Shown piece by piece: positions 5,682-7,117 of a DNA stretch of 7,117 nucleotides. The DNA comes from Anaerolinea thermophila (lineage in GTDB: Bacteria > Chloroflexota > Anaerolineae > Anaerolineales > Villigracilaceae). Positions within the stretch are counted from its first letter, which is position 1, and the number at the start of each line of letters is the position of its first letter. Where the stretch lies: NCBI GenBank assembly GCA_022729775.1, contig DZBA01000174.1, positions 1 to 7,117 on the forward strand, read 5' to 3'. Position numbers and translations under genes: made by a program. Under the pieces are notes generated by a model, which ran no database searches, was not told the DNA's origin, and saw only the letters and a list, made by a program, of their open reading frames with translations.

Positions 5682-5687
5682 CATCCC

Positions 5688-6689
5688 ATGCTTGAGTTAA
5701 TCAATATTTCGAAATCATACGAGCAAACGCCCTTGCTCAAAAATATTTCATTTCAATTAAACGCCGGCGAAACCATCGGGCTGCTGGGCGCGTCTGGCAG
5801 CGGAAAATCCACGCTTTTGCGAATCATCGCGGGACTTGAATCCCCCGAAGGCGGGCGGATTCTTTTCAACGGCGAAGACCTTGCTCCGCGCCCACCGCAC
5901 CTGCGCGATTTTGGATTGGTCTTTCAAGACTACGCATTGTTCCCGCATTTGAACGTTTTCGACAATGTCGCGTTTGGCTTGAAGATGAAAAACATAAAAG
6001 ATGAAATGCGCCCGCGCGTGACGGAAATGTTGGAGACAGTCAACTTGCAGGGGTTTGAAAACCGCAAAGTGACCGGACTCTCCGGCGGCGAACAGCAGCG
6101 TGTAGCCTTAGCGCGCGCGCTTGCCATCCACCCGCGTTTGTTGATGTTCGATGAGCCGCTCGGCGCATTGGACAGAACCTTGAAAGAAGATTTGCTCAAC
6201 GAATTGCGAATGATTTTGCATAAGACGAGCATCCCCGCGATTTACGTCACCCATGACCAGGATGAAGCCTTTGCCATCGCGGATAAAATCCTGCTGCTGC
6301 ATGATGGGGAAATCATCCGCGCCGGTTCTCCGTCGGAGGTATGGCAACACCCCGGCTCGATTCATGCCGCGCGGATGTTGGGAATTGGGAACATCATCAC
6401 AGGGAAAATAGAAAGCATGGAAGGCGGAATGAAAACCGTTTCGACAGATTTGGGCGTGTTCCGCGTCGAATGTCAACACGCGCGCAAACAAGGCGACATG
6501 GTTCCGCTTTTAATTCGGCAGACTTCGGGCGGGGAAAATATAGAAGCGCAGATTCAAGTCGCGGATGTGATTTTCAAGCGCGATGAATTCGAGGTCAGGG
6601 TAAAAAACGGGCTGGCATTCCGCGTCGAGAATGCGCCAAAAATCGGCGAAGTGATTCGAGTCAAAATTCAAATGGAGTGTTTGGAATGA
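5688..6689 (+). CDS. ABC importer ATP-binding subunit (FbpC/PotA-like, with C-terminal TOBE-type domain)
   Basis: A 333-residue ATPase that powers the permease encoded just upstream. Motifs in order: Walker A GASGSGKST (34-42), Q-loop Q80 in VFQDYALFPHLNVFDNVAFGL-type context, signature LSGGEQQR (131-138), Walker B LLMFDEP with catalytic E156, D-loop GALD (159-162) and switch H189 in YVTHDQDEA. All are intact. Residues from about 235 onward form a TOBE-like regulatory or structural domain, as in FbpC, PotA and CysA; ThiQ ATPases normally lack it and are about 230 residues. This leans towards an iron-type or other CUT1/MOI-like importer rather than classical thiamine import, but does not prove it. 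The stop overlaps the next gene as ATGA. Confidence 0.93.
   Translation: MLELINISKSYEQTPLLKNISFQLNAGETIGLLGASGSGKSTLLRIIAGLESPEGGRILFNGEDLAPRPPHLRDFGLVFQDYALFPHLNVFDNVAFGLKMKNIKDEMRPRVTEMLETVNLQGFENRKVTGLSGGEQQRVALARALAIHPRLLMFDEPLGALDRTLKEDLLNELRMILHKTSIPAIYVTHDQDEAFAIADKILLLHDGEIIRAGSPSEVWQHPGSIHAARMLGIGNIITGKIESMEGGMKTVSTDLGVFRVECQHARKQGDMVPLLIRQTSGGENIEAQIQVADVIFKRDEFEVRVKNGLAFRVENAPKIGEVIRVKIQMECLE
6674..6677 (+). promoter_or_regulatory. Shine-Dalgarno site of the DUF402 gene
   Basis: GGAG lies 8 nt before the ATG at 6686, inside the last codons of the ATPase gene. Together with the 4-bp stop/start overlap this points to translational coupling. Confidence 0.55.
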
Positions 6690-7117
6690 AAGTCTTAAAG
6701 AAAAATCTGGCAGGCGAAGTGACGTGGCAATATGAAGGCGAGGTTCTTCAGCGCGAAGAAAATTTTGTCATCATCGAAGCGTATTTCAACCGCGATGATA
6801 TGCCCTTTCAGGAAACGATATTAAAACGCAACGACCGTTTTGTCGAAACGTTTTACGCGGACAAGTGGTACAACATTTTTGAAATCTATGACCGCGACAA
6901 CGGCGTTTTGAAAGGCTGGTATTGCAATATCACCAAGCCCGCCATCATCGAAGATGATTCTGTTTCCTATGTTGACCTTGCGCTCGATTTATGGGTTTCG
7001 GTCAACGGCAGGCAAACTGTCCTCGATGAAGATGAACTGGCGGCGTTGAACCTCGATGATGAGTTGAATGCAAAAATATATGAAGGGCTGCGCGAGTTGC
7101 AAGCGCGTTTTGCGCCG
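6686..7117 (+). CDS. DUF402 / FomD-like protein, probable nucleotide phosphohydrolase (partial, C-terminus off the right edge)
   Basis: There are 144 codons from the ATG at 6686, open to the window edge. The protein matches the DUF402/FomD pattern: RNDRFVETFYADKWYNIFEI (48-67), GWYCNIT (77-83), YVDLALDLWV (95-104, D97 and D101) and VLDEDEL (112-118). Characterised family members include a staphylococcal nucleoside tri-/diphosphatase (NtdP) and the CMP-releasing FomD of fosfomycin synthesis, which use acidic residues and metal ions. The exact substrate here is unknown; there is no fosfomycin gene nearby. Most family members are about 150-220 residues, so only a short tail is probably missing. 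It overlaps the ATPase gene by 4 bp and is likely co-expressed, but a functional link with transport is not established. Confidence 0.85.
   Translation, partial: MKVLKKNLAGEVTWQYEGEVLQREENFVIIEAYFNRDDMPFQETILKRNDRFVETFYADKWYNIFEIYDRDNGVLKGWYCNITKPAIIEDDSVSYVDLALDLWVSVNGRQTVLDEDELAALNLDDELNAKIYEGLRELQARFAP

Overview
The window looks like chromosomal DNA of an anaerobic or facultative, non-methanogenic bacterium. Its moderate GC with many GCGC words, its HdrABC genes, its mix of Shine-Dalgarno-led and apparently leaderless genes, and its short tandem word repeats would fit a Chloroflexota (Anaerolineae-like) genome. That placement is an inference from style; there is no taxonomic marker gene here.

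Layout. On the minus strand, running leftwards, lies a tightly coupled hdrC-hdrB-hdrA operon (2979 down to 1). It has two 4-bp ATGA overlaps, strong Shine-Dalgarno sites, and an hdrA that runs off the left edge after 465 codons. Its upstream region (2980-3200) is AT-rich and carries a perfect 18-bp palindrome (3078-3095) and a 7-bp hairpin in the presumed leader (3003-3020). Upstream of that, on the same strand, is a GNAT-family acetyltransferase (3833-3201). A 196-bp divergent intergenic region (3834-4029) is packed with several unrelated families of short direct repeats. On the plus strand follow a fused double-domain ABC permease of the iron/thiamine type (4030-5664), its ATPase (5688-6689), and a DUF402/FomD-like protein (6686 to the right edge, 144 codons visible).

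How the genes work together. HdrA (flavin and iron-sulfur), HdrB (two CCG cysteine motifs) and HdrC (two 4Fe-4S clusters) form a cytoplasmic heterodisulfide-reductase-type electron-transfer complex. In bacteria such complexes couple to hydrogenase, formate dehydrogenase, methylene-THF reductase or sulfur enzymes; the partner is not in view. The permease and ATPase form an importer core without a substrate-binding protein in the window, so the substrate (ferric iron, thiamine or other) is not fixed.

Most interesting points. (1) Heptanucleotide tandem arrays occur upstream of and at three places inside the permease gene; one lies in an apparent in-frame low-complexity insertion in a predicted external loop. 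(2) Three TAGTCGAAT repeats are spaced exactly 11 bp apart ahead of the transporter. (3) Three genes have TATAAT only 6-9 nt before the start codon and no Shine-Dalgarno site, suggesting leaderless transcripts, while the hdr genes have classic Shine-Dalgarno sites. (4) A perfect 18-bp palindrome sits upstream of hdrCBA.
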